Below, one piece after another: positions 1-6,155 of a stretch of 12,704 bases of DNA; the first letter of the stretch is position 1, and every line of letters begins with the position of its first letter. This stretch comes from Flavobacteriia bacterium (lineage in GTDB: Bacteria > Bacteroidota > Bacteroidia > Flavobacteriales > Flavobacteriaceae), in assembly GCA_030626085.1 (NCBI GenBank), contig DAOUPQ010000036.1, forward strand, positions 1 to 12,704, written 5' to 3'. Below the pieces are notes generated by a model, which saw only the letters and a list, made by a program, of their open reading frames with translations, had not been told where the DNA came from and did not search any database. Made by a program: the position numbers and the translations under genes.

Positions 1-389
1 TAGTAGCAGCTGTGCCATTTGTTGATGTGATGACAACCATGTTAGACGATACTATTCCGCTTACAACTTCTGAATATGACGAATGGGGAGATCCTAATAA
101 AAAGGACTATTATGATTATATGTTATCTTATTCCCCTTATGATAATGTTGAAAAGAAAGAATATACTAACATCTTGGTAACTACTGGTTTACACGATTCT
201 CAAGTGCAATATTATGAACCTGCCAAATGGGTTGCTAAATTAAGAGTAAACAAAACAGGTGATAATATATTGTTTTTGCATACAAATATGGATGCTGGTC
301 ATGGTGGTGCTTCAGGGAGATTTAATTCCTTAAAGGAAACGGCAATAGATTATGCATTTATGTTAGATCTGGAAGGTATTAAAGAGTGA
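1..389 (+). CDS. Oligopeptidase B-type prolyl oligopeptidase (S9 serine peptidase), C-terminal part only
   Basis: This is the 3' end of a serine peptidase that cleaves peptides, in the oligopeptidase B / protease II branch of family S9. The open frame is already running at the left edge (codons from position 3), so the beginning and the nucleophilic serine lie outside the window. About 128 residues are visible. They contain the acidic triad residue in TGLHDSQVQYYEPAKW and the catalytic histidine in NMDAGHGGASGR, both in the spacing and context expected for the end of the alpha/beta-hydrolase domain. The segment DTIPLTTSEYDEWGDP just after the edge is also typical of oligopeptidase B. The frame ends at a TGA at 387-389, close to the normal C-terminus of the family, so nothing suggests truncation on this side. 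Bacteroidota homologues are often secreted, but the signal peptide region cannot be seen here. Family assignment is firm; substrate preference (usually after Arg/Lys) is from the family. Confidence 0.9.
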   Translation, partial: VAAVPFVDVMTTMLDDTIPLTTSEYDEWGDPNKKDYYDYMLSYSPYDNVEKKEYTNILVTTGLHDSQVQYYEPAKWVAKLRVNKTGDNILFLHTNMDAGHGGASGRFNSLKETAIDYAFMLDLEGIKE

Positions 390-390
390 T

Positions 391-448
391 TTTTTTAATT
401 AAAAAAGTATAGCCAAAAAAACCTCATTCATCAGCTGAGCAGGTGGCT
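391..448 (+). terminator. Possible terminator or structured 3' end after the peptidase gene
   Basis: Immediately after the peptidase stop codon there is a perfect AT-only palindrome, TTTTTTAATTAAAAAA at 391-406. It is followed by a second inverted repeat: AGCC (411-414) and ACCT (421-424) can pair with AGGT (441-444) and GGCT (445-448), with six unpaired A between the two left-hand halves. The loop contains a further palindrome, TCAGCTGA (431-438), and the structure is followed by TTTAAAA. It could end the peptidase transcript or be a leader structure for the next gene. The U-tract is short and the first palindrome is weak, so the call is tentative. Confidence 0.3.
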
Positions 449-540
449 TTAAAAGTGTGATAATAAATATATTCTGAATAGATTTTCATTTCTATAAAGA
501 AAATATTTAAGCTATACTCTCTAAAAAAGAATGGTTCTTA

Positions 541-2235
541 ATGCAAAAAAGCACAAATAATATTTGGATTAAAGCAGCTGTAATGGCAAGTTTTTGGGCT
601 TCTTTTGAAATTATTGTAGGAAGCTTTTTTCACAATATGAGAATTCCATTTTCAGGTACGATTTTAGCATCTATGGGTGTTGCCATTATGGTTTCATTTC
701 AGTATATGTGGAAACAAAGAGGACTGATATGGCGTGCAGGTTTAATAACGGCTTTGTTAAAAGCAGTATCTCCAAGTGGAATTATTATTGGACCAATGGT
801 TGGAATTTTTACCGAGGCTCTTTTTATTGAATTTTTCACCTTATTATTGGGTAGAAATTTAATATCCTATATAATTGCCGGAGGTTTGGCAGTATTTAGT
901 GCATTACTTCACAAGGTTGTAATGATGCTAATTATCTACGGCTGGGATTTAGTTAAAGTTTTAGATGATTTCTATCAATTTCTTGTAAAAAAAGCCGGTA
1001 TTGAAAATTTGTCAGTCTTTTGGTTAATTATTCTGGTTTCATCTGTGTATTTTATAGCGGGAGCAATAGGAGGAACCATTGGTTATTTTGTAGCCAAAAA
1101 AGCAATAAAAATCCAAAGTAATGAAAAAATTGATATAGATTTTAATCACAAAAAAGTGATTAAAAATGAAAATGAAGAATATTCTCTCTTCTTTTTAACA
1201 TTACATCTTGTGTTGCTGATAACCGGAATTTTTGTAATAAATTATTCTCCTCTTTGGCTGAGTACACTCGTTTCTTTAACATATATCTTTTTTGTTGTAA
1301 AGTATTATGATAAAGCTGTTTTTCATTTGCGAAAGAAGAAATTTTGGCTACAGTTATTGGCCATAACTTTTATCTCTTCTCTATTTTGGAACAAGTTTAC
1401 TTCGGGTGATATTTTTAGTATTGAAGGAATAATAGTAGGTTATAAAATTACACTTCGTGCAGCAATGATGATCGTTGGTTTTTCTGCTTTAAGTGTGGAG
1501 CTGAAAAATCCTTTTGTAAAGAACTTACTTTACAATAAAGGACTAAGAAATTTATATTGGGCAATGGAGTTGTCTTTTTCTAGTTTGCCTTCGGTTATGA
1601 AAATTGCCAATCCCGAAAAAAGTATTAGATCTCCCCTAGAGTTTTTCCCATTGATGTTGAATCAGGCTGATAAATTACTTACTACTTTTGAAGATCAGAT
1701 CAATAGTAATGTTATTATTATTACGGGAGATACTCAAAGTGGGAAGACCAATTTTCTGAGTAAAATACAAATATCACTCCAGGAAAAAACTATAGTACAA
1801 GTAGGCTTTATAGCGGATTCTTTATATGAAGGCGAACAAATAAAAGGACATATTCTTAAAGATCTTAGCACTGATAAAAGTTTTAGGATCTCTTACAGAG
1901 AACCTAAGGAAAATGCTCAAAAAGTTGGAAGATTTTTTCTATTAAACAAAGGTTTAGAATTTGGAAAAAATATTTTACAAAGAATAATTCATTCCAATAG
2001 GAAAGATGTAATAATTGTTGATGAAGTTGGGCGTCTAGAGCTAGATGGCAAAGGCTGGTCATTAGAAGTAAAAGAATTATTGAAAGATAAATCAAGACCG
2101 ATAATACTAATTGTAAGAGGAAAATATTTAGATGAATTTGTAGAAAAATTCCAGGTAAATTCTCCTTATATTTTTTATCCTGAACGTGACAAAGTAAAAG
2201 ATGCTGTTAGTGCAGTTATAAATATTAAAGATTAG
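541..2235 (+). CDS. ECF-type transporter-like fusion: S-like membrane domain + T-like membrane domain + THEP1-type NTPase
   Basis: A 564-residue, three-part protein. Residues 1-190 are a bundle of hydrophobic helices with short loops, resembling a substrate-binding (S) component of an energy-coupling-factor transporter. Residues 191-213 form a charged linker. Residues 214-355 hold further membrane helices and then an amphipathic stretch (about 294-352, with TLRAAMMIVGFSALSV and AMELSFSSLPSVM) that resembles the core of an EcfT/CbiQ transmembrane component. The Ala-Arg-Gly coupling motifs of classical EcfT are not evident. Residues 390-564 are a P-loop NTPase: Walker A GDTQSGKT (396-403) and Walker B VIIVDEVGRLEL (490-501), the hallmark of THEP1 (NTPase_1) proteins. 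There is no LSGGQ-like ABC signature. Start: ATG 541 is the only candidate, because an in-frame TAA lies at 508-510 and no start codon intervenes. A small hairpin (AAGAA/TTCTT, 527-539) directly precedes it. Inferred role: single-chain uptake transporter powered by the NTPase, substrate unknown. The NTPase call is firm, T-like good, S-like moderate. Confidence 0.72.
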   Translation: MQKSTNNIWIKAAVMASFWASFEIIVGSFFHNMRIPFSGTILASMGVAIMVSFQYMWKQRGLIWRAGLITALLKAVSPSGIIIGPMVGIFTEALFIEFFTLLLGRNLISYIIAGGLAVFSALLHKVVMMLIIYGWDLVKVLDDFYQFLVKKAGIENLSVFWLIILVSSVYFIAGAIGGTIGYFVAKKAIKIQSNEKIDIDFNHKKVIKNENEEYSLFFLTLHLVLLITGIFVINYSPLWLSTLVSLTYIFFVVKYYDKAVFHLRKKKFWLQLLAITFISSLFWNKFTSGDIFSIEGIIVGYKITLRAAMMIVGFSALSVELKNPFVKNLLYNKGLRNLYWAMELSFSSLPSVMKIANPEKSIRSPLEFFPLMLNQADKLLTTFEDQINSNVIIITGDTQSGKTNFLSKIQISLQEKTIVQVGFIADSLYEGEQIKGHILKDLSTDKSFRISYREPKENAQKVGRFFLLNKGLEFGKNILQRIIHSNRKDVIIVDEVGRLELDGKGWSLEVKELLKDKSRPIILIVRGKYLDEFVEKFQVNSPYIFYPERDKVKDAVSAVINIKD

Positions 2236-2388
2236 ATATCATTTATTTTTTTTAAATTATAACCAAACAGTTGTTTCCATTGTAAAATTCTTTATGAGTT
2301 AAAATAGTTTGGTATCGTTAGAAAAGAAAAAATTCAATACTTATTTTACTAATTTACATTAATACTATTCTTATTTAAAAAAAAGCAT

Positions 2389-2396
2389 TAATTTCA
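2389..2396 (+). promoter_or_regulatory. Weak -7-like element upstream of the dienoyl-CoA reductase gene
   Basis: TAATTTCA matches six of eight positions of the Bacteroidota -7 consensus TAnnTTTG. It sits 24 bases before the ATG, which would give a leader of about 15-20 nt. No clear TTG -33 element is seen at the expected distance, so this is a weak candidate. The 185-bp gap around it (2236-2420) also contains a 7-bp inverted repeat, ACCAAAC (2262-2268) and GTTTGGT (2307-2313), of unknown meaning. Confidence 0.25.
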
Positions 2397-2420
2397 CGTT
2401 CTCTCGTTAAAATTTAAAAA

Positions 2421-3302
2421 ATGCAATACACACAACCCATGTTAAAAGAAGGTAGCTTAAAAGACAAAGTTTTTGTAGTTACAGGTGGTGGAAGTGGTTT
2501 AGGAAAAGCCATGACAACATACTTTTTAGAATTAGGAGCCAAAGTTGTAATTACTTCCAGAAATTTAGAGAAGTTAATAAACACGGCTAAAGAATTAGAA
2601 GATAAAACAGGAGGAGAAGTTTTACCTTTACAATGCGATGTTAGGCATTATGATCAGGTTGAAGAAATGCTAAAAGCCTCATTGGATAAATTTGGCAAGG
2701 TTGATGGATTACTCAATAATGCTGCCGGCAATTTTATCAGTCCAACTGAAAGGCTCTCGGCAAATGCATTTGATACCATTATTGATATTGTTTTAAAAGG
2801 AACTAAAAATTGTACTTTGGCTTTTGGTAAACACTGGATAAAGATAAAACAAGAAAGGGCTACAGTTTTAAATATTGTAACTACCTATGCATGGACAGGT
2901 TCTGCTTATGTGGTGCCATCGGCAACAGCCAAAGCAGGAGTATTAGCTTTAACTCGTTCATTAGCAGTTGAATGGGCAAAATACGGTATACGATTTAACG
3001 CAATAGCCCCAGGTCCGTTTCCAACAAAAGGAGCATGGGACAGATTATTACCCGGAGATTTAAAAAAGGAATTTGATATGACAAAAAAGATACCTTTGCG
3101 TAGGGTAGGTGAGCATCAGGAACTTGCAAATCTGGCAGCGTATTTAATGTCTGATTTTTCTTCATACATAAATGGGGAAGTAGTTACAATTGATGGAGGA
3201 GAATGGCTTCAGGGCGCAGGGGAGTTCAATATGTTAGAAAAAATTCCGGAGCAAATGTGGGATATGTTAGAAATGATGATTAGAAGTAAGAAAAATAAGT
3301 AA
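2421..3302 (+). CDS. SDR-family 2,4-dienoyl-CoA reductase
   Basis: A 293-residue short-chain dehydrogenase/reductase of the DECR type, expected to reduce 2,4-dienoyl-CoA with NADPH so that unsaturated fatty acids can be fully beta-oxidised in the cytoplasm. Visible features are the Rossmann dinucleotide motif TGGGSGLG (21-28), NNAAGNF (99-105), and the DECR-specific active site VTTYAWTGSAYVVPSATAK (153-171). The usual SDR tyrosine of YxxxK is a serine here (S167), while lysine K171 is kept. A tyrosine, Y156, lies 15 residues before the lysine, the same Tyr-Lys spacing as Tyr199/Lys214 of human DECR1. The conserved APGPFPTKGAWDRL (196-209) and INGEVVTIDGGEW (250-262) segments also match the family. 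The last 30 residues, rich in Met and acidic residues, end with a basic tail. The gene stands alone on its strand with gaps of 185 bp upstream and 375 bp downstream. Homologues are often annotated just as SDR oxidoreductase or FabG-like; the active-site layout favours DECR. Confidence 0.87.
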   Translation: MQYTQPMLKEGSLKDKVFVVTGGGSGLGKAMTTYFLELGAKVVITSRNLEKLINTAKELEDKTGGEVLPLQCDVRHYDQVEEMLKASLDKFGKVDGLLNNAAGNFISPTERLSANAFDTIIDIVLKGTKNCTLAFGKHWIKIKQERATVLNIVTTYAWTGSAYVVPSATAKAGVLALTRSLAVEWAKYGIRFNAIAPGPFPTKGAWDRLLPGDLKKEFDMTKKIPLRRVGEHQELANLAAYLMSDFSSYINGEVVTIDGGEWLQGAGEFNMLEKIPEQMWDMLEMMIRSKKNK

Positions 3303-3314
3303 AAAGTTGGAAGC

Positions 3315-3330
3315 CTCCATAGAGATGGAG
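3315..3330 (+). terminator. Hairpin after the dienoyl-CoA reductase gene
   Basis: A perfect 6-bp stem with a 4-nt loop, CTCCAT-AGAG-ATGGAG, starts 12 bases after the TAA of the reductase gene. It is the most GC-containing inverted repeat in the spacer. There is no T-run directly behind it; instead ATGGAG is repeated at 3333-3338. It may be a 3'-end structure of the transcript, or part of the degenerate repeat material in this spacer. Confidence 0.3.
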
Positions 3331-3369
3331 CAATGGAGAGACAGAATGAAACTAATATTTCTTCCCAAT

Positions 3370-3397
3370 CTTTGCATAATACCTTTGCATCCTTTGC
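3370..3397 (+). repeat. CTTTGC short repeats
   Basis: CTTTGC occurs at 3370-3375, 3383-3388 and 3392-3397. The last two copies form a 9-bp direct repeat (CTTTGCATC then CTTTGCGAG). From memory, CTTTGCG-type short tandem repeats are common between genes in Bacteroidota genomes; this looks like a degenerate copy. Function unknown. Confidence 0.5.
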
Positions 3398-3644
3398 GAG
3401 AAAAATTTTTAAAGTTAATATCATTTTACTGTTATTGATAATAAAATATTAAAAAACTGGTCAATAATCAGGGATGTTCAAGAAATTTTTATTATGCTTT
3501 AGTTTTTTTGTAATTGAAATAGAAATCAATCTTTTGCTAGTGAAAAAATATATTAAATCCTTGAAATGATTTTTAAATATTAAATTTTGAATATTTAATC
3601 AACCATTTGTTAAAAACTTCATTTTAAAAGCTCATAAATAATCG

Positions 3645-3652
3645 TATTTTTA
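3645..3652 (+). promoter_or_regulatory. Possible -7 element for the parA-parB cluster
   Basis: TATTTTTA matches seven of eight positions of the Bacteroidota consensus TAnnTTTG. It lies 25 bases before the parA ATG, so transcription would start about 20 nt upstream of the gene. The nearest TTTG (3606-3609) is too far away to be a well-spaced -33 element, so support rests on the -7 match and the position alone. Confidence 0.3.
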
Positions 3653-3677
3653 CAGCTTTAAAAATTCATTTGATTTA

Positions 3678-4451
3678 ATGGGAAAAATTATAGCAATTGC
3701 TAACCAAAAAGGAGGAGTTGGCAAAACCACAACAACGGTTAATCTGGCTGCTGCTTTAGGTGTTTTAGAAAAAAAGATTTTATTGATCGATGCTGACCCA
3801 CAAGCCAATGCATCTTCTGGTTTAGGAATTGATGTTGAGGGAGTTGAATTGGGTACTTATAGAGTTATAGAACATTCAATAAATATTAAAGAAACAATTG
3901 AAAAGACCAATTCTCCCAATGTTGATATTGTTCCTGCTCATATTGATCTGGTTGCCATTGAAATTGAATTAGTTGATCGTGATGATCGTGAATATATGTT
4001 GAAGCAAGCTGTTCAGGAAATAAAAGACGACTATGATTATATTTTGATCGATTGCGCTCCTTCTCTGGGTTTGATCACATTAAATGCACTAACAGCAGCT
4101 GATTCGGTTATAATTCCTATTCAATGCGAATATTATGCTTTAGAGGGTTTAGGGAAATTATTAAATACGATCAAGAGTATTCAAAAAGTTCACAATCCTG
4201 ATCTTGAAATTGAAGGTATGTTATTAACAATGTACGATTCGAGATTGCGTTTATCAAATCAGGTAGTTTCTGAGGTAAAAAAACATTTCCAAAATATGGT
4301 TTTTAAAACCATTATTCAACGAAATATCAGATTGGGTGAAGCACCCAGTCATGGAGAAAGCATCATAGCTTATGATGCAACAAGTAAAGGCGCAGTTAAT
4401 TATCTAAACTTAGCGCATGAAATAATTAAAAAGAACGGCGAGAATGGCTAA
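3678..4451 (+). CDS. parA: Chromosome-partitioning ATPase ParA (Soj)
   Basis: A 257-residue ParA/Soj ATPase that works with ParB bound at parS sites to separate and position newly replicated chromosome origins. All family motifs are visible: the deviant Walker A KGGVGKTT at 11-18 with the signature lysine K11, the IDADPQ motif at 37-42, and the Walker B ILIDCAPSLGL at 122-132 with D125. Length is normal for chromosomal ParA, and there is no N-terminal DNA-binding extension of the kind found in some plasmid ParAs, which supports a chromosomal role. The ATG start is directly followed by the conserved beta-strand and P-loop, so the start is secure. The stop codon lies inside the beginning of parB (overlap 4444-4451), so the two are co-transcribed and probably translationally coupled. 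A weak promoter-like element is located 25 bases upstream. Confidence 0.97.
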   Translation: MGKIIAIANQKGGVGKTTTTVNLAAALGVLEKKILLIDADPQANASSGLGIDVEGVELGTYRVIEHSINIKETIEKTNSPNVDIVPAHIDLVAIEIELVDRDDREYMLKQAVQEIKDDYDYILIDCAPSLGLITLNALTAADSVIIPIQCEYYALEGLGKLLNTIKSIQKVHNPDLEIEGMLLTMYDSRLRLSNQVVSEVKKHFQNMVFKTIIQRNIRLGEAPSHGESIIAYDATSKGAVNYLNLAHEIIKKNGENG

Positions 4452-5340
4452 AGCAATAAAAAAGCAAGCATTAGGAAGAGGTTTGTCAGCCTTATTAAAA
4501 GATACCAATGATGATATCATGACGATTAAAGATAAAAATGCCGAAAAAGTTGTTGGTAGTATTTTAGAGATCGATCTAAATGCAATTTCTGTAAATCCTT
4601 TTCAACCTCGTACATATTTTAATGAAAATGCTTTACGCGAATTAGCCAGTTCGATTAAAGAATTGGGTGTAATTCAACCCATAACGGTTAGAAAATTAGA
4701 AGGCAATAAATTTCAGCTGGTTAGTGGTGAGCGACGTTTTAGAGCTTCAAAATTAATCGGATTAAAAACCATACCCTCTTATGTGAGAATTGCGAATGAT
4801 CAGGAGATGCTAGAGATGGCTTTGGTTGAAAATATTCAAAGAACTGATCTGGATCCCATTGAAATTGCACTTTCATACCAACAATTAATTGATGAAATTA
4901 AACTTACACAAGAAGAATTGAGTAGGAGAATTGGTAAAAATCGATCAACTATTGCAAATTTCCTCAGGTTATTAAAATTAGATCCAATTATTCAAACAGG
5001 GATAAGAGATGGATTTTTAAGTATGGGGCATGGTAGAGCTTTGATAACTATTTTTGATCAAAATACACAATTAGAGATTTACGAAAATATTATAAAAAAT
5101 AAATTATCAGTTCGTCAAACTGAGCAACTGGCTAAAAAAGTAAGAGAAGGTAAAACAATAAAAAATAAACAAACAACTCAGGTAGAGTTGCCTAAATTTG
5201 TAAAAAATAATATTAAAGAGATCAGTAGCTTTTTTGGACAAAAAGTAGAAGTTAAGATTTTTGGTAAAGAAAAAGGAAATATAATTATACCATTTCATTC
5301 CGAAGAGGATTTTATTCGTATTAAAAAATTACTGGAATAA
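4444..5340 (+). CDS. parB: Chromosome-partitioning protein ParB (Spo0J)
   Basis: A 298-residue ParB, the CTP-dependent DNA clamp that loads at parS sites, spreads along the DNA and stimulates ParA. Visible elements in order: the N-terminal ParA-contact motif LGRGLSALL (10-18), the ParB/Srx-like CTP-binding domain with NPFQPR (51-56) and GERRFRAS (95-102), the ENIQR box (129-133), a helix-turn-helix region (about 154-176, TQEELSRRIGKNRSTIANFL) for parS recognition, and a C-terminal dimerisation domain (about 250-298) after a Lys/Thr-rich linker. The ATG overlaps the last eight bases of parA, a standard translational coupling. The gene ends with TAA immediately before the ATG of the DUF5683 gene. 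No clear full parS sequence was found in this window, so ParB must bind elsewhere. Confidence 0.96.
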   Translation: MAKAIKKQALGRGLSALLKDTNDDIMTIKDKNAEKVVGSILEIDLNAISVNPFQPRTYFNENALRELASSIKELGVIQPITVRKLEGNKFQLVSGERRFRASKLIGLKTIPSYVRIANDQEMLEMALVENIQRTDLDPIEIALSYQQLIDEIKLTQEELSRRIGKNRSTIANFLRLLKLDPIIQTGIRDGFLSMGHGRALITIFDQNTQLEIYENIIKNKLSVRQTEQLAKKVREGKTIKNKQTTQVELPKFVKNNIKEISSFFGQKVEVKIFGKEKGNIIIPFHSEEDFIRIKKLLE

Positions 5341-5919
5341 ATGTTAAAATCAGCTTTCTATAGTGTTTTTTTTATTTATATATTCTCAATTCCAATTTTC
5401 GGTCAGGAGCAAATCAGTGATATAATAATTGAAGCTGATAGTACTGTAATTAGCCAACAGATAGATCCTTTATCTCCTTCAAAAGCAGCTTTTTATTCAG
5501 CTGTTTTACCTGGTTTAGGGCAAGCTTACAATAAAAAATACTGGAAAATTCCTATTGTTTACGCTGCATTGGGTACCGGTATGTATTTTTATGTCACTAA
5601 TAAAGAACAATTAGATCGGTATCAAACTGCCTACAAACAAAGAATTGCGGGTTATCCAGATGAATTTGATGGCGTAGATCCCAATCCTTATGTAAGTAAT
5701 GAAGGTTTGCTCAGAGCTCAGAATATTTATAAAAAGAATAGAGATCTATCACTTTTTATTACAATTGGTATATATGCACTAAATATTATTGAAGCAAATG
5801 TTGATGCCCATTTAGACGATAAAGCTTTTAATAAAAATCTATCATTTAAACCCGCATTATTTATTAATCCGGTTGATAATAGTACAGTTGCCGGAGTTTA
5901 TATTAAGTATGATTTTTAA
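5341..5919 (+). CDS. DUF5683-family membrane protein
   Basis: A 192-residue protein with an N-terminal signal peptide (hydrophobic residues 5-19, likely cleavage after FG at 20-21 before QEQ). The conserved core begins at SPSKAAFYSAVLPGLGQAYN (45-64), a hallmark of DUF5683, followed by a hydrophobic segment (70-84) and a second one (about 138-150). The end (FKPALFINPVDNSTVAGVYIKYDF) alternates polar and hydrophobic residues and ends in an aromatic residue, compatible with an envelope protein. Function is unknown. The gene starts directly after the parB stop (TAA then ATG, no spacing), so it is the third gene of the parAB transcript. The same order, parA-parB-DUF5683-dapB-lepB, recurs in Flavobacteria, which supports both the call and the expectation of dapB next door. 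Confidence 0.85.
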   Translation: MLKSAFYSVFFIYIFSIPIFGQEQISDIIIEADSTVISQQIDPLSPSKAAFYSAVLPGLGQAYNKKYWKIPIVYAALGTGMYFYVTNKEQLDRYQTAYKQRIAGYPDEFDGVDPNPYVSNEGLLRAQNIYKKNRDLSLFITIGIYALNIIEANVDAHLDDKAFNKNLSFKPALFINPVDNSTVAGVYIKYDF

Positions 5920-5931
5920 TTTTAAAATGGT

Positions 5932-6111
5932 TTGAAAATAGCATTATTAGGATATGGAAAAATGGGTAAAGCAATAGAAAAAATTGCTTTAGAAAAAGGA
6001 TATAAACTAAAAGATAAAATGATTGATAATTTAAGTGATTAAAATGATCATAAAAATTTATAATTAATAGTGATAGGTGGTAATGTTGATGTAACAATCT
6101 ATTGGTATTAA
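5932..6111 (+). pseudogene. dapB: Decayed dapB (4-hydroxy-tetrahydrodipicolinate reductase) fragment
   Basis: Read in one frame from TTG at 5932, this stretch gives the N-terminus of DapB: KIALLGYGKMGKAIEKIA, with the dinucleotide-binding GYGKMG motif, then IDN. A TAA stops the frame at 6040-6042. The same frame continues with NDHKNL, a second stop at 6061-6063, and IGGNVDVTI, which matches the place of the family's DVAIDFS strand, before a third TAA at 6109-6111. The start codon appears changed from ATG to TTG. The remaining two thirds, including the catalytic and tetramer-forming C-terminal domain, are absent: the lepB start follows 44 bases later. In relatives an intact dapB of about 235 residues sits between DUF5683 and lepB. 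The intact enzyme makes tetrahydrodipicolinate for diaminopimelate and lysine. The remnant cannot make it, so the cell needs another copy, another route, or a supply of lysine/DAP. Confidence 0.85.
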
Positions 6112-6155
6112 GTACTAATCAATAAATAGAATAATTAAATTGAAAATATAAAATT

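Larger units (their letters stand above)
3303..3677. other. Gene-free 375-bp spacer between the reductase gene and parA
   Basis: No convincing coding region on either strand. It holds a hairpin just after the reductase stop (CTCCAT-AGAG-ATGGAG, 3315-3330, with a further ATGGAG copy at 3333-3338), three copies of CTTTGC (3370-3397), a very AT-rich central part without recognised features, and a weak promoter-like element close to parA. It is the longest stretch without a gene in the window. No tRNA or parS site was seen in it. Confidence 0.6.

Noticed and set aside
1904..2095. Minus-strand open frame of 63 codons inside the transporter fusion gene
   Set aside because: It lies wholly in a well-supported coding region, in the part encoding the NTPase, and its Leu-rich product has no recognisable features.
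2262..2313. Inverted repeat ACCAAAC / GTTTGGT considered as an operator or mobile-element end
   Set aside because: Only 7 bp with a 38-nt gap, no transposase nearby and no target duplication; likely chance in AT-rich DNA.
2389..2404. Possible parS site (TTTCACGT) upstream of the reductase gene
   Set aside because: Only the left half matches the parS consensus; the right half that should read GAAACA is CT-rich and does not match at all.
2421..3302. Loss of the catalytic tyrosine in the SDR protein as a sign of an inactive enzyme
   Set aside because: Serine at that position with a tyrosine 15 residues before the lysine is the normal layout of the 2,4-dienoyl-CoA reductase branch.
3474..3575. 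Short plus-strand ORF (about 33 codons, MFKKFLLCFSFFV...) in the spacer before parA
   Set aside because: It looks like a mini signal peptide, but it has no conserved context and such ORFs arise easily in AT-rich spacers.
5903..6097. Minus-strand open frame of 64 codons over the dapB remnant
   Set aside because: The product is a low-complexity His/Leu/Tyr-rich string explained by AT-rich sequence; the plus strand carries clear DapB similarity.
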